DNA of 64,000 nt, taken from Palsa-504 sp963789225. GTDB taxonomy: Bacteria > Actinomycetota > Actinomycetes > Streptosporangiales > Streptosporangiaceae. Location of the stretch: the NCBI GenBank assembly GCA_963789225.1, contig CAWBKD010000013.1, positions 310,001 through 374,000 of the forward strand, written 5' to 3'. Positions 17,127 to 25,624 of this stretch are shown here, in pieces. A model generated the notes under the pieces. That model was not told the DNA's origin, ran no database searches, and saw only the letters and a program-made list of their open reading frames with translations. The translations under genes were made by a program, and so were the position numbers. How positions within the stretch are numbered: position 1 is the stretch's first letter; each line of letters begins with the position of its first letter.

Positions 17127-18419
17127 ATGGCGAGGCAAATCGTGGTTCTCGGCGGCGGGACGGGCGGCACGCTGATCGCGAACAGGCTCCGGCGGCAGCT
17201 CGCGGACGACGACGTGATCACCGTGGTCGACCGGGACGGGCAGCATGTGTACCAGCCGGGCCTGCTCTTCGTCCCGTTCGGCCGGGTCCAGGCTGAGAGC
17301 ATCACGCGCCCCCGGGTACGGCAGCTGCACGGCGGCATCGGATATCACCAGAGCGGCGCCGATCACGTCGACATCGAGGCGCGCCGCGTCCATCTCGAGG
17401 ACGGCACGGTGCTGCCGTATGACGTGCTGGTCATTGCCAGCGGCGCGGCCCTGCTGCCGGACGAGACTGACGGACTTGCAAACGCGACAGAACGCGGCCG
17501 GGCCTTTACCTTCTACGACCCCAAGGGCGCGGTGGCCCTGCGCGATGCGCTGGCGCGATTCGACGGCGGGCGCATCGCGGTCAATATCGTCGACATGCCG
17601 ATCAAGTGCCCGGTCGCGCCGATCGAATTCAGCTTCCTCGCCGATGCGCACTTCCGCAGGCGCGGGATCCGTGACCGGGTCAAGATCACCCTCGTCACCC
17701 CGCTCGACGGCGCGTTCACCAAGGCCGTCTGCAACCGCGAGCTCAGCGGGATGCTGGCGGAGAAGGCCATCGACGTGGTGACCGAGTTCAACACCGGTGA
17801 GGTCGACGCCGACGGCTGCCGGCTCATCTCGTTCGACGGCCGCGAGGTCAGTTTCGACCTGGCGGTGACGGTGCCGGTGCACGGCGGTCAGGCGTACGTC
17901 GAGCGCTCAGCCGGTCTTGGCGATGCGCTGGGCTTCATCCCCGTCGACGAGCACACCCTGCAGGCCAAGGCCAGCCCCAACGTCTTCGTCATCGGCGATG
18001 CCGCCGACGTCCGCGCCTCCAAGGCCGGCTCTGTCGCCCATTTCGAGGGCGAGATCCTGACCCGCAACATCGCCAGCTTCCTCCGCGGCCAGCCGCTGAG
18101 CGCCAGCTTCGACGGCCATACCAACTGCTTCATCGAAAGCGGGTCCGGCAAGGCGCTGCTGATCGACTTCAACTACGACACCGAACCGGTTACGGGGCGG
18201 TTCCCCGGCCGCATTGGCCTGCCGCTGCTCCGCGAGTCCCGCCTCAACCACCTCGGAAAGCTCGCCTTCCAGTGGCTGTACTGGCACATGCTCCTGCCCG
18301 GACACGACATCCCCGGCATCGGAACCGACATGCCGCGGGCAGGCAAGCGCCTCGAGGCGCTTGCAGCCGGCAGCCACGCACCTGCCAGCCCAGTCAACGG
18401 CACGAGAGAAAGGGCCTGA
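17127..18419 (+). CDS. Sulfide:quinone oxidoreductase-like flavoprotein
   Basis: 430 residues. An N-terminal FAD-binding motif GGGTGGTLIANRL, a second dinucleotide region, and the FAD-closing motif NVFVIGDAADVRAS near the C-terminus place it in the pyridine nucleotide-disulfide oxidoreductase fold of SQR. The SQR redox cysteine in IKCPVAPIEF is Cys161. Cys334 in TNCFIESGSGKALLIDFNYD occupies the second catalytic position of SQR. A C-terminal amphipathic region (FQWLYWHMLLPG) fits membrane association. Expected reaction: sulfide (or another sulfane donor) to sulfane sulfur, with electrons to quinone. It starts the cassette with dsrC- and dsrE2-like genes 2 and 25 bases apart. No clear ribosome binding site is visible at ATG 17127. 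Confidence 0.82.
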   Translation: MARQIVVLGGGTGGTLIANRLRRQLADDDVITVVDRDGQHVYQPGLLFVPFGRVQAESITRPRVRQLHGGIGYHQSGADHVDIEARRVHLEDGTVLPYDVLVIASGAALLPDETDGLANATERGRAFTFYDPKGAVALRDALARFDGGRIAVNIVDMPIKCPVAPIEFSFLADAHFRRRGIRDRVKITLVTPLDGAFTKAVCNRELSGMLAEKAIDVVTEFNTGEVDADGCRLISFDGREVSFDLAVTVPVHGGQAYVERSAGLGDALGFIPVDEHTLQAKASPNVFVIGDAADVRASKAGSVAHFEGEILTRNIASFLRGQPLSASFDGHTNCFIESGSGKALLIDFNYDTEPVTGRFPGRIGLPLLRESRLNHLGKLAFQWLYWHMLLPGHDIPGIGTDMPRAGKRLEALAAGSHAPASPVNGTRERA

Positions 18420-18421
18420 CC

Positions 18422-18739
18422 ATGCCCGTCAAGATCTACGCAGGCACCGAAGTCACCGTCAACGACGAAGGCTTCTTCACCGACCCGGAGCAGTGGCGCG
18501 AGGACATGGCACCGCAGATCGCCGCCGAAGCCGGCATCAGCATGCTGACCGAGCCGCGCTGGCAGGTCATCAAGTTCATGCGGCACGAGTACGCCGAGAA
18601 AGGCACCGGCCCCAGCGTGCGCGCGCTGAGCAAGACCTCCGGGGTCAGCATCAAGGAACTGTACGAGCTGTTCCCGAAGGGGCCGGCCAAGCTCGCCGCG
18701 AAGATCGCCGGCATCCCCAAGCCGCGCGGCTGCATCTGA
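18422..18739 (+). CDS. DsrC/TusE-family sulfur-carrier protein with a single C-terminal cysteine
   Basis: 105 residues: IYAGTEVTVNDEGFFTDPEQ, WREDMAPQIAAEAGISMLTE, WQVIKFMRHEYAEKGTGPSV, ELFPKGPAKLAAKIAGIPKP, RGCI. The C-terminal arm has the conserved penultimate cysteine (Cys104). The second DsrC cysteine, eleven residues earlier (GACRIAG in dissimilatory DsrC), is Ala93 here. It therefore resembles TusE and DsrC-like carriers that hold a persulfide on one cysteine rather than forming the DsrC trisulfide. ATG 18422 follows GAAAGG, two bases after the SQR-like stop. Confidence 0.88.
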   Translation: MPVKIYAGTEVTVNDEGFFTDPEQWREDMAPQIAAEAGISMLTEPRWQVIKFMRHEYAEKGTGPSVRALSKTSGVSIKELYELFPKGPAKLAAKIAGIPKPRGCI

Positions 18740-18764
18740 ACAACCACGAACAGGACGGTGCGTC

Positions 18765-19253
18765 ATGACCGACAACGGCGCCAGCACTAACGGCAAGATC
18801 CAGAAAGTCTCCATCATCGTGTCCAAGGGCTCCCTCGAGGGCATCTACCCGGCTCTGATCATGGCCAACGGAGCCCGCGCCGAGGGCATCGAGGCGAACC
18901 TCTTCTTCACCTTCTTCGGCCTTGACGCTATCCACAAGGCCCGGCACGAGCACATCAAGCTCGCCACCGTCGGCAACCCCGGCCTGCACCTGGCCACCTG
19001 GGCCGGCGGCCTGCCCGGCGTGTCCTCGGTCATGACCCATTACATGGCGCACAAGATGGGCCAGCTCGACATTCCCTCGATCCCCGAGTTCATCGAGATG
19101 ATCGCCGACACCGGCGCCGGCCTGTACGCCTGCAAGGCATCGGTCGACCTGTTCGGCCTGACCAAGGACGACTTCATCGACCAGGTCAAGGACATCATCA
19201 CCGTCGGCGAGTTCTACGACCTCGCCGCCGGCGGCCAGATCATCTTCACCTGA
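18765..19253 (+). CDS. DsrE2-like (DsrE/DsrF/DsrH family) sulfurtransferase
   Basis: 162 residues. The N-terminal Rossmann-like strand KVSIIVSKGSLEGIYPALIM, a membrane-associated-looking segment ANLFFTFFGLDAIHK, and YACKASVDLFGLTKDDFIDQ with Cys123 in the conserved C-x-x-S-x-D motif are typical of DsrE2 proteins. These accept or donate persulfide sulfur. AGGACGG precedes the ATG. The gene ends the three-gene cassette; the sulfur path would be SQR-like to DsrE2-like to DsrC-like, or the reverse (inference). Confidence 0.85.
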   Translation: MTDNGASTNGKIQKVSIIVSKGSLEGIYPALIMANGARAEGIEANLFFTFFGLDAIHKARHEHIKLATVGNPGLHLATWAGGLPGVSSVMTHYMAHKMGQLDIPSIPEFIEMIADTGAGLYACKASVDLFGLTKDDFIDQVKDIITVGEFYDLAAGGQIIFT

Positions 19254-19433
19254 CACGGTCAGGGCCCACCGCCGGGCCGGGCGCCGCGCACCGGCCGGAT
19301 GGCCCGGCGCCAGCTTTCCCGCATGGCCGCCGAACGCCGGGAAACTCACCCTGAACCGGGAACAGGCCTCGGGCGTCCCTGCTGCCGGGTAACGGCAGGG
19401 TTCACCGCTGCCGGTTTCGGACCTGCGCGGGCG

Positions 19434-19574
19434 AGGCCGGGTCGGGTGCTCGCTGCACGCGCCGCAGGCCGGGCATCCCGCTCCCGCCGCCCGGGACCGG
19501 GCCTGCATCACCACTCCCGCCCCGGCCGGCTGGACCTGCTCCACATACAGCCCGCGCAGATGCGGGAAAAGCAC
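19434..19574 (-). pseudogene. ISL3-family transposase, N-terminal remnant
   Basis: Minus-strand reading from about 19574: VLFPHLRGLYVEQVQPAGAG, VVMQARSRAAGAGCPACGAC, SEHPTR. This is the N-terminus of ISL3 transposases with its zinc-ribbon CPACG. Only about 47 residues remain of an expected 400 or more; the sequence beyond is unrelated. A 9-bp inverted repeat (CAACGAGGC at 19662-19670, GCCTCGTTG at 19716-19724) lies upstream and may be part of the old element. Confidence 0.6.
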
Positions 19575-19724
19575 CTCGCACAACTCGTAAGCGCCGGACG
19601 CGGCGACAGGTGAGCGGCCGGCAGTGGCAGACGGCAACGCCCGCACGGCAGACTGGGACGCCAACGAGGCTCCTCAGACGTAGGTGATCTTGGTCGATTC
19701 CCACGTCCTAGCGGGGCCTCGTTG

Positions 19725-20097
19725 TACGCACGCGATGACACGCCGCCAGCCGTCAGATCGTGATCAACAGGCCTTCACCGGCCAAACTCCGCAATCACCC
19801 TGGCCTGCCGCTGGACCCCTCCTCCGGAGGTGACCCGCTGACACCGTCATCTGCCAGCCCAATCACGGAATTCGCGGCAGAGCCGATTTTCGTGATCGTC
19901 AGCAGTCGGGTGCACCGTCCGGGCCGGGCCGGACGAGGATGGTCCCGCACGGGAGGCGTCACGGTGGTCCGGTCTTTGGCGGCATCGAGGCGATGCTTGG
20001 CGGCCTGGCCCGCGGCGGAACAGGGTGCCGACGATACGGGATGCGCAGGGCCTAGCCGTCAGGACCGGGCCTTCAGGGACGCGGGCGGCGCGTTTTC
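19725..20097. other. Intergenic stretch before the IS3 element
   Basis: About 370 bases between the ISL3 remnant and the IS3-type element. Open frames exist but none is recognisable. Confidence 0.4.
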
Positions 20098-20211
20098 CGT
20101 CAACAACTCCTGAGCCAGGAGGACCGATGCCCTCTCTGCCAAGCTGTCGTGAGGCACCCGCCCCTCAGTAACCACTGACTCCCCGAGGGCGGGGATGGAG
20201 ATACCCCTGAG

Positions 20212-20664
20212 ATGACCGTGACCGTGCTCGACCGTGCCCTGGTGGCCGGCGATGCTGGACGGGTGACCGGCGAGCGGCAGGAGCGCCCGGATCCGGAGGT
20301 GCCCGAGAAGGCCCGCCGGCGGACCTTCACCGCGCAGTACAAGCTGGACGTAGTGGCCGAGTACGACGCGGCAGCGACCGGTGAGAAGGGCGCGGTGCTG
20401 CGCCGGGAGGGCTTGTACTCCAGCCACGTGATCGAGTGGCGGCGAGCCCGGGACGCCGGTGCGCTGGCGGGCCCGGCGCGGCCACGCGGCCGTCCGGCCG
20501 CTGACCCGCGCGATGCGCAGATCGCCCGGCTGCAGAAAGAGAAGGCCAAGCTGGAGCAGGAGCTGGCTAAGGCCCGCTTCGTGGTGGATGTCCAGGCAAA
20601 ACTGCAGGCGCTCTTGGAGACGATCTCCAAGAGCGCGGACACCGAGCCCGGGTCCAGCTCGTGA
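20212..20664 (+). CDS. IS3-type transposase OrfA (helix-turn-helix)
   Basis: 150 residues: RRTFTAQYKLDVVAEYDAAA, GAVLRREGLYSSHVIEWRRA form the IS3/IS911-type HTH. A leucine-zipper-like coiled coil (AQIARLQKEKAKLEQELAKA) follows. The C-terminus is Ser rich. It overlaps OrfB by GTGA. In this family OrfA binds the IS ends; many members use a programmed frameshift to fuse with OrfB, but here OrfB has its own GTG start at the overlap. Confidence 0.85.
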   Translation: MTVTVLDRALVAGDAGRVTGERQERPDPEVPEKARRRTFTAQYKLDVVAEYDAAATGEKGAVLRREGLYSSHVIEWRRARDAGALAGPARPRGRPAADPRDAQIARLQKEKAKLEQELAKARFVVDVQAKLQALLETISKSADTEPGSSS

Positions 20665-21683
20665 CCGATGAGGCGATCGCCTTGCTCGCGCCGCGGATCG
20701 GCACCAGGGCGGCGTGCGCGGCCTCAGGGGTGCCGCAGGCCACCTGGTACCGGCGGCACCGGATCAGCCCGCCGCCGCCGAAGGCAGCCCCGGTCCCGCA
20801 TACCGAGCGGGTCCAGCCGCGGGCGCTGGCCCTGGCCGAGCGGACGGCGATCCTGAATGTGCTGCACAGCGACCGGTTCGCTGACCTGGCCCCCGCCGAA
20901 GTCTGGGCGACGCTGCTGGACCAGGGCACCTACCTGGGGTCGGTGTCCACTTACTACCGGCTGCTGCGTGCGGCCGGCGAAAGCCGTGAGCGGCGCGCGC
21001 AGGCCACCCATCCCGCCGCGGTCAAGCCCGAGCTGGCGGCCTGCGGGCCGAACCAGGTGTACTCCTGGGACATCACCAAGCTGCACGGCCCGGCGAAGTG
21101 GACCTATTACCACCTGTACGTGATCCTGGACATCTTCAGCCGGTACGTCGTGGGCTGGATGGTCGCGACCCGCGAGTCCGCCGCCCTGGCCGAGAAGCTG
21201 ATCGCCGCGACCTGCGCCAAGCAGGGCATCGGCCGCGGCCAGCTGAGCATCCACGCCGACCGCGGTTCCTCGATGACGTCCAAGCCGGTCGCGCTGCTGC
21301 TGGCTGACCTGGGCGTCACCCAGTCCCATTCCCGCCCGCACGTCTCCAACGACAACCCCTACTCCGAAGCGCAGTTCAAGACGATGAAATACCGGCCGGC
21401 CTTCCCCGCCCGGTTCGCCTCGATCGAGCACGCCCGGGCGCACTGCCAGGACTTCTTCCCCTGGTACAACAACGAGCACCGGCACGGCGGGCTGGGCCTG
21501 CACACCGCCGCCGACGTCCACTACGGCCTGGCCGCAGCCGTCCAAGCCGAGCGCGCCCAGACCCTGACCGCCGCCTACCACGCCCACCCCGAACGATTCG
21601 TCCGCAAACCGCCAGCCCCGCCGAAACTGCCAGGCACATCCTGGATCAACCAGCCGCAGGAGAAGGAAGCCGCCACTCAGTAA
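20661..21683 (+). CDS. IS3-type transposase OrfB (DDE integrase core)
   Basis: 340 residues. HTH_21-like N-terminal part (LAPAEVWATLLDQGTYLGSV, STYYRLLRAAGE), then an rve core with all three catalytic acids visible: Asp in YSWDITKLHG, Asp in HADRGSSM and Glu in NPYSEAQFKTMKY. The HGGLGLHTAADVHYG ending is typical. There is no frameshift or internal stop, so the element may be active. Its GTG start overlaps the OrfA stop (GTGA), indicating coupled translation. Confidence 0.9.
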   Translation: MTDEAIALLAPRIGTRAACAASGVPQATWYRRHRISPPPPKAAPVPHTERVQPRALALAERTAILNVLHSDRFADLAPAEVWATLLDQGTYLGSVSTYYRLLRAAGESRERRAQATHPAAVKPELAACGPNQVYSWDITKLHGPAKWTYYHLYVILDIFSRYVVGWMVATRESAALAEKLIAATCAKQGIGRGQLSIHADRGSSMTSKPVALLLADLGVTQSHSRPHVSNDNPYSEAQFKTMKYRPAFPARFASIEHARAHCQDFFPWYNNEHRHGGLGLHTAADVHYGLAAAVQAERAQTLTAAYHAHPERFVRKPPAPPKLPGTSWINQPQEKEAATQ

Positions 21684-21717
21684 AAGCCGACCAACGGTGC
21701 CCCGAACAGGTTGACAG

Positions 21718-21795
21718 ATTCCGATGCCGTGCCTGCAACAGTTCGCTGAGGTTGCGGTGCGCTTGGGCGAGAGCGGGGTCCAGGCGGATCGCCTC
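21718..21795 (-). pseudogene. TPR-repeat protein fragment
   Basis: The minus-strand reading EAIRLDPALAQAHRNLSELL followed by QARHR is one tetratricopeptide repeat (pattern A..LDP....A...L..LL). It is cut on one side by the IS3 right end and on the other by the truncated IS copy at 21795. No other part of the gene remains in the window. Confidence 0.5.
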
Positions 21796-22100
21796 CCGCG
21801 AGCGAACTGTTATGCGGACAGGTTCGTGCTCACCGCCCGCAAGGAGGTCACTGACCGGATGCTGATCTTCGGTGAACGGCATCTGCGGACGATCCTGGCC
21901 CAGTACGAGGGTCATGACAACGGACGGCGGCCCCATCGCAGCCGTCGGCTCTGCCCGCCTCGTCCTGATCAGCCTGCCGCTGATCTCTCCCGGAAGCGGA
22001 TCCAGCGCCGGCCCGTCCTCGGCGGCCTCATCAACGAGTATCAGCGAGCCGCATAAAGCCCAGGTCAAGACCGATGGCCGAGTTCTGGAACCTCACAGGC
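21795..22100. mobile_element. 306-bp repeat copy 2: 5'-truncated copy of the 15822 insertion sequence
   Basis: Matches 16682-16987 without any difference I can see. It encodes the last 85 or so residues of the transposase (ANCYADRFVL ... LINEYQRAA) and the right terminus CTCACAGGC. The left part of the IS is missing; it joins the TPR fragment at a short CCCG overlap. Same orientation as copy 1. Confidence 0.9.
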
Positions 22101-22267
22101 ATCCTGCCTCCCGCATAGCCCGCAAGCGGACTAATCAGAACAGCGCAACAGCTAAGGGAATCTTCATCTGCCATCGTGGCGTCCGCCGGCATACTGCGCA
22201 ACGCGGCATGGCACTACACGCCACGAGACTCCATGTGATCGACGTCGCACAGCTGTGCTAACCAAAA

Positions 22268-22287
22268 TGCTAACCACATAGTTAGCA
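22268..22287. repeat. Small palindrome TGCTAAC-CACATA-GTTAGCA
   Basis: A 7-bp perfect inverted repeat with a 6-bp spacer, preceded by a third copy of the half-site (TGCTAACC at 22257-22264). It lies between the truncated IS copy and the next element. It may be an old recombination or operator site; no gene depends on it visibly. Confidence 0.4.
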
Positions 22288-22399
22288 AGACTCCGGGCTC
22301 CGATCAAACCCGCAGGTCAACGGCTATAAACGGTGGGGGGCTAACGACAGAACTCTGCGACCTGCGGTTACGGTGTTCTGCGTTGGCCTGTTTCCCGCG

Positions 22400-22837
22400 T
22401 TAAGCGGGCTGATCTCCCGGCGTTTTGGGTGTTATGCCCGGTTCCCGGGGTACCCGGGCGAGCTTGGTGCGGGCGGGTGCCTGGGTGCCGGGGGTGATCT
22501 TGGCCCAGCCTTCCGCCCGGGCCATTTCGGCCAGGGACAGGGCTTCCAGGTCGGCGGCCAGCGCGCGGAGCCGGCGGGCGCTGGCGAACCAGGGCGCGTA
22601 GGCCTGGTACTGGGCGGGGGTGAGCAGCCGGGTGACGGTCTTTCCCCGGACGGTGCGGGTCCACTGGATGTAAGGGCCGTGCAGGGCGGGCGGGTCGGCC
22701 GTGCAGGCGCAGCGGGGCTTGCCGCACCGGGTGCGGCGGATGGTGATGCTGCCGGGCAGGGTGAAGCCGATCTGGCCGAGGGCCTCCTGGATGGCGGCTC
22801 GGGCCTGGTCTGCGCTGCGGCCGTCTGGTGCTGGCAT
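22400..22837 (-). CDS. DUF6788-like small protein with Cys cluster
   Basis: 145 residues from ATG 22837-22835 after GAGGAGGG. The core reads GSITIRRTRCGKPRCACTAD, HGPYIQWTRTVRGKTVTRLL, TPAQYQAYAPWFASARRLRA, LAADLEALSLAEMARAEGW. The TRCGKPRCAC cluster followed by HGPY..W.R...GK...R.L is the pattern I associate with DUF6788 proteins, which often lie within actinobacterial mobile DNA. The cysteines could bind zinc. It is divergent from the recombinase-transposase pair across a 134-bp spacer. Function unknown. Confidence 0.65.
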   Translation of the reverse strand: MPAPDGRSADQARAAIQEALGQIGFTLPGSITIRRTRCGKPRCACTADPPALHGPYIQWTRTVRGKTVTRLLTPAQYQAYAPWFASARRLRALAADLEALSLAEMARAEGWAKITPGTQAPARTKLARVPREPGITPKTPGDQPA

Positions 22838-22971
22838 CGGCCCTCCTCGTGGCTAGGATCCCGCAGATTCCCGGCGCGCGCCTGCCGCCGGCCGGCGCGC
22901 CTCCCGCACGTGGCTCCTGGCAATGTATACGGTTAAAGAAACTCCTGCGCTTATTGTGCGGGAAGGCAGGT

Positions 22972-23811
22972 ATGGGCTCCCGGGTGCTCGCGGGCTATGC
23001 GGCGGAACCGCGGCGGCAGGCCGTGGCTGGCACGGCGGTGCGCGGGCTGTGCCGGTTCGCCGCAGCGCGGGGGATCCCGGCCAGCCGGGAGTTCCTGCTG
23101 GATTATGACGTGATCGAGGCGTTCTGCGTGGCCGGCCTGCCCGGCTGCGCGTCGTCCACTAGGGGCACCTACCGGTCGGCGCTGTACCGGCTCGCGAGGC
23201 CGGTGCATGGCGAGCCGGGGCAGCGGGCGACGCCGTTTGCGGGCGCGAAAGCGCCCCCGCCGTACTCGGCGGCCGAGCGCGCCGAAGTGGCGGCCATCGC
23301 CGCTGGCCAGCGCGATCCGGTGAACCGGGCCTCGGCGCTGGCCATGGTGGTGTTCGGCATCGGCGCCGGGCTGCGGCCTGGCGAGCTGGTGGCGCTGCGC
23401 GGCAGCGACGTCACCCGGCACGGCCGGCGTGTGGCCGTGCATGTCAGCGGCCCGGCGGCGCGGGTGGTGCCGGTCGCATCGCCTTATGCCGGGCGGGCGG
23501 CCGGGCTGGCCGCCAGTGCGGGGACCGGTCACCTGTTCCGGCCCGGCCCGGCGGACCGGGGGTACAAGAACTTCGTCACCAGTTTCGCCCGGACCCTGGC
23601 GGCCGATCCGGCCGCGCCCCGGCTGACCGCGGGCCGGTGCCGGTCCAGTTTCATCTGCGATCACCTGGCCGCGGGCATCCCGTTGCGTAAGCTTCTGGCG
23701 ATCACCGGGATCTGCCAGGCCGAGTCCCTGGCCCGCTATGCGCGCCATGTCGGCGGCGCCCCGCCCAAGGCCGTGCTGCGGGCCTGGGACAGGCGCCAGC
23801 AGGCGGGATGA
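22972..23811 (+). CDS. Tyrosine-recombinase-like protein with degenerate active site
   Basis: 279 residues from ATG 22972 (GGAAGGC upstream). The N-terminal half resembles a core-binding domain (VAGLPGCASSTRGTYRSALY). The catalytic half retains the first Arg (GIGAGLRPGELVALRGSDVT), an Arg in the second box (AGRCRSSFICDHLAAGIPLR) and a terminal Tyr (LARYARHV). The usual His of HxxR is Gly and the later His/Trp (LGH) is Gly-Ile (ITGICQAES). It may bind DNA without cutting, or use an altered active site. The stop codon overlaps the transposase start (ATGA), so the two proteins are made together. Confidence 0.65.
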   Translation: MGSRVLAGYAAEPRRQAVAGTAVRGLCRFAAARGIPASREFLLDYDVIEAFCVAGLPGCASSTRGTYRSALYRLARPVHGEPGQRATPFAGAKAPPPYSAAERAEVAAIAAGQRDPVNRASALAMVVFGIGAGLRPGELVALRGSDVTRHGRRVAVHVSGPAARVVPVASPYAGRAAGLAASAGTGHLFRPGPADRGYKNFVTSFARTLAADPAAPRLTAGRCRSSFICDHLAAGIPLRKLLAITGICQAESLARYARHVGGAPPKAVLRAWDRRQQAG

Positions 23812-25454
23812 GCATGGACGGCGGCGGGCTGGAGATCCCCGGGCCCGGCAGTGGGCCGGACGAGGACACCGTGGCGTTTGCCGCCGAGCTCATCGACCGC
23901 AGCGGAAAGGCCCCGGTCATCGAGGCCGCGCTGGCCCACCGCACCGGGCGGCGCCGCCCGCTGCCGGCGCGCGCCGTGCTCACCGCCCTGCTGTGCCTGG
24001 CCCTCGGCGACCGGCCGCTGTTCCTGACCGAGGTCACCCGGCTGCTGTTCTGCCGGCTGCCGCCCGCGTCCCGCCGCCGGCTCGGCGTGCCCGGCACCGC
24101 CACCACCGAGCGGGCCTTCAAGGCCGCCTACCGCCGGGTCCGCTACTGCTTCGGCCAGATCCTCAAGGTGGCCGATCCCTCGCCGCTGCCGAAAAACCGG
24201 CGGCTGACCGAAGGCGAGTTCCGGGCCCGCACCAAGCCGATGACCCCAGGCCAGGCCGCCGCTGCCCGCGGCCGGCTCGAGGCGCTGGTCAACGCGCTGC
24301 TGGAGGCCAGCGTCTCGGTCCTCACCGGGGACGAGCGCGCCGCCTGCAGCGGCGGCACCGCCCTGGATGCCACCCCGGTGCCGCTGTTCTCCCGCGGCCC
24401 GTCCGCGCGCACCGGGCTGTGCGCCAGCGACCCCGACGGCGGCTGGTACGTCCGCGAGGGCGACCACCGCGAGCGCGAGGACGACAAGGGCAAGCCGCTG
24501 CGCAAGATCGCCTGGGCGCTGGAAGCCACCATCGCCACCACCGCCCGGCCGCCCCGCGCCGAGCCCGGCTGCCCGAACCTCGCCACCGGGATGGCCATGG
24601 CCCGGCCCGGCCAAGACCCCGGCGGCACCGGCGCCCGGGTGCTGGCCTCCGTGGCCGCCCGCGGCCACAAACCAGGCTGGCTCGGCTACGACCGCGCCTA
24701 CACCCAGGCGCTCCCCGGCCGCTTCCACCTCCCGGCCCGGGCGCTGGGCTACAAGCCCGTCATGGATTACCGCGACGACCAGCTCGGCATCCAGGCCAAC
24801 GCCGGCGGCGCCATCCTCGTCGAGGGAACCTGGTACTGCCCCGCCCTGCCCGGGCCGCTGATCACCGCGACCGCCGGGCTGCGCGGCCACGCCATCACCC
24901 GCGACCTCTACGACCAGCAGATCGCCGCCCGCGCCTGTTACCAGCTCAAGCGCAAGGACGGCCCCGATGCCGACGGCTACCAGCGGCTGTCCTGCCCCGC
25001 CACCGGCCGCCACCCCGGGCTGATCTGCCCGCTCCGCACGACCTCGCTGACGCCGCGCGACGGGCGGCCCAAGGTCCTCCAGCCACCAGACGAACCACCC
25101 AGGATCTGCCGGCAGACCGCGATCACCATCGCCCCCGGCACCGGCGCCCGCTACCGGCAGGACCTGCCCTACGCCAGCCCCGCCTGGCACGCCCGGTACG
25201 CCACCTTGCGCAACACCATCGAAGGCCTCAACGGCTACGTCAAAGACCCCGCCCACGAAGCCCTCGCCCAGCCAGCCCGCCGCCGGGTCCGCGGCATCGC
25301 CGCCCAGTCCCTGTTCACCGCCCTGCTGCTGATGGCCGCCAACATCCGCAAGATCCGCGCCTGGCGGGCGCTCACCGCCCCCGGCAAGACCTGCACCACC
25401 CAGCGGGCACGACGGCGCCGCGCCAGCCTCCGCGACTACCTCCCCGACGGCTGA
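23808..25454 (+). CDS. Large DDE-type transposase-like protein of the three-gene element
   Basis: 548 residues. An N-terminal region (LPARAVLTALLCLALGDRPL) precedes a core with plausible catalytic acids: Asp in GGTALDATPVPLFSRG, Asp in GWLGYDRAYTQALPG and Glu in TLRNTIEGLNGYVKDPAHEA. The last is the usual C-terminal motif of IS4/IS1182-like transposases. The middle (YKPVMDYRDDQLGIQANAGG) matches the insertion domain layout of such enzymes. I recall similar actinobacterial proteins filed only as hypothetical. No frameshift. Translationally coupled to the recombinase-like gene. Confidence 0.65.
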   Translation: MSMDGGGLEIPGPGSGPDEDTVAFAAELIDRSGKAPVIEAALAHRTGRRRPLPARAVLTALLCLALGDRPLFLTEVTRLLFCRLPPASRRRLGVPGTATTERAFKAAYRRVRYCFGQILKVADPSPLPKNRRLTEGEFRARTKPMTPGQAAAARGRLEALVNALLEASVSVLTGDERAACSGGTALDATPVPLFSRGPSARTGLCASDPDGGWYVREGDHREREDDKGKPLRKIAWALEATIATTARPPRAEPGCPNLATGMAMARPGQDPGGTGARVLASVAARGHKPGWLGYDRAYTQALPGRFHLPARALGYKPVMDYRDDQLGIQANAGGAILVEGTWYCPALPGPLITATAGLRGHAITRDLYDQQIAARACYQLKRKDGPDADGYQRLSCPATGRHPGLICPLRTTSLTPRDGRPKVLQPPDEPPRICRQTAITIAPGTGARYRQDLPYASPAWHARYATLRNTIEGLNGYVKDPAHEALAQPARRRVRGIAAQSLFTALLLMAANIRKIRAWRALTAPGKTCTTQRARRRRASLRDYLPDG

Positions 25455-25624
25455 CAGCCCGCAGCCCCACCGCCACCACTGACCAGCGCCACCCAGCCGG
25501 CGCAGCCACGCCGCAAACCCGCCAGAACGCCGCAACCCCGCTGCCGGCGCCCAGCAACAAGCCTCCCGCGGCGGCCAGAGCCAATGTCAGACCCCGCAGG
25601 CACAATAAGAAACGGTCACCGGCA

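Larger units (their letters stand above)
20098..21717. mobile_element. IS3-family insertion sequence, apparently intact coding part
   Basis: Two overlapping transposase genes (20212-20664 and 20661-21683). The right end probably lies at the inverted TGTCAACCTGTTCGGGGCAC (complement of 21697-21716). A weak counterpart (CGTCAACAACTCC, from about 20099) suggests the left end, but this terminal match is imperfect and both borders are tentative. To the right it adjoins a TPR gene remnant. Confidence 0.6.

Noticed and set aside
18651..19664. 337-codon minus-strand frame over dsrC/dsrE2
   Set aside because: Antisense shadow over the sulfur genes; only its beginning (about 19574-19434) corresponds to real sequence, the ISL3 remnant.
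23736..25535. 599-codon minus and 664-codon plus frames over the transposase
   Set aside because: Both are shadows of the 548-residue transposase, which has coherent catalytic motifs and a coupled start.
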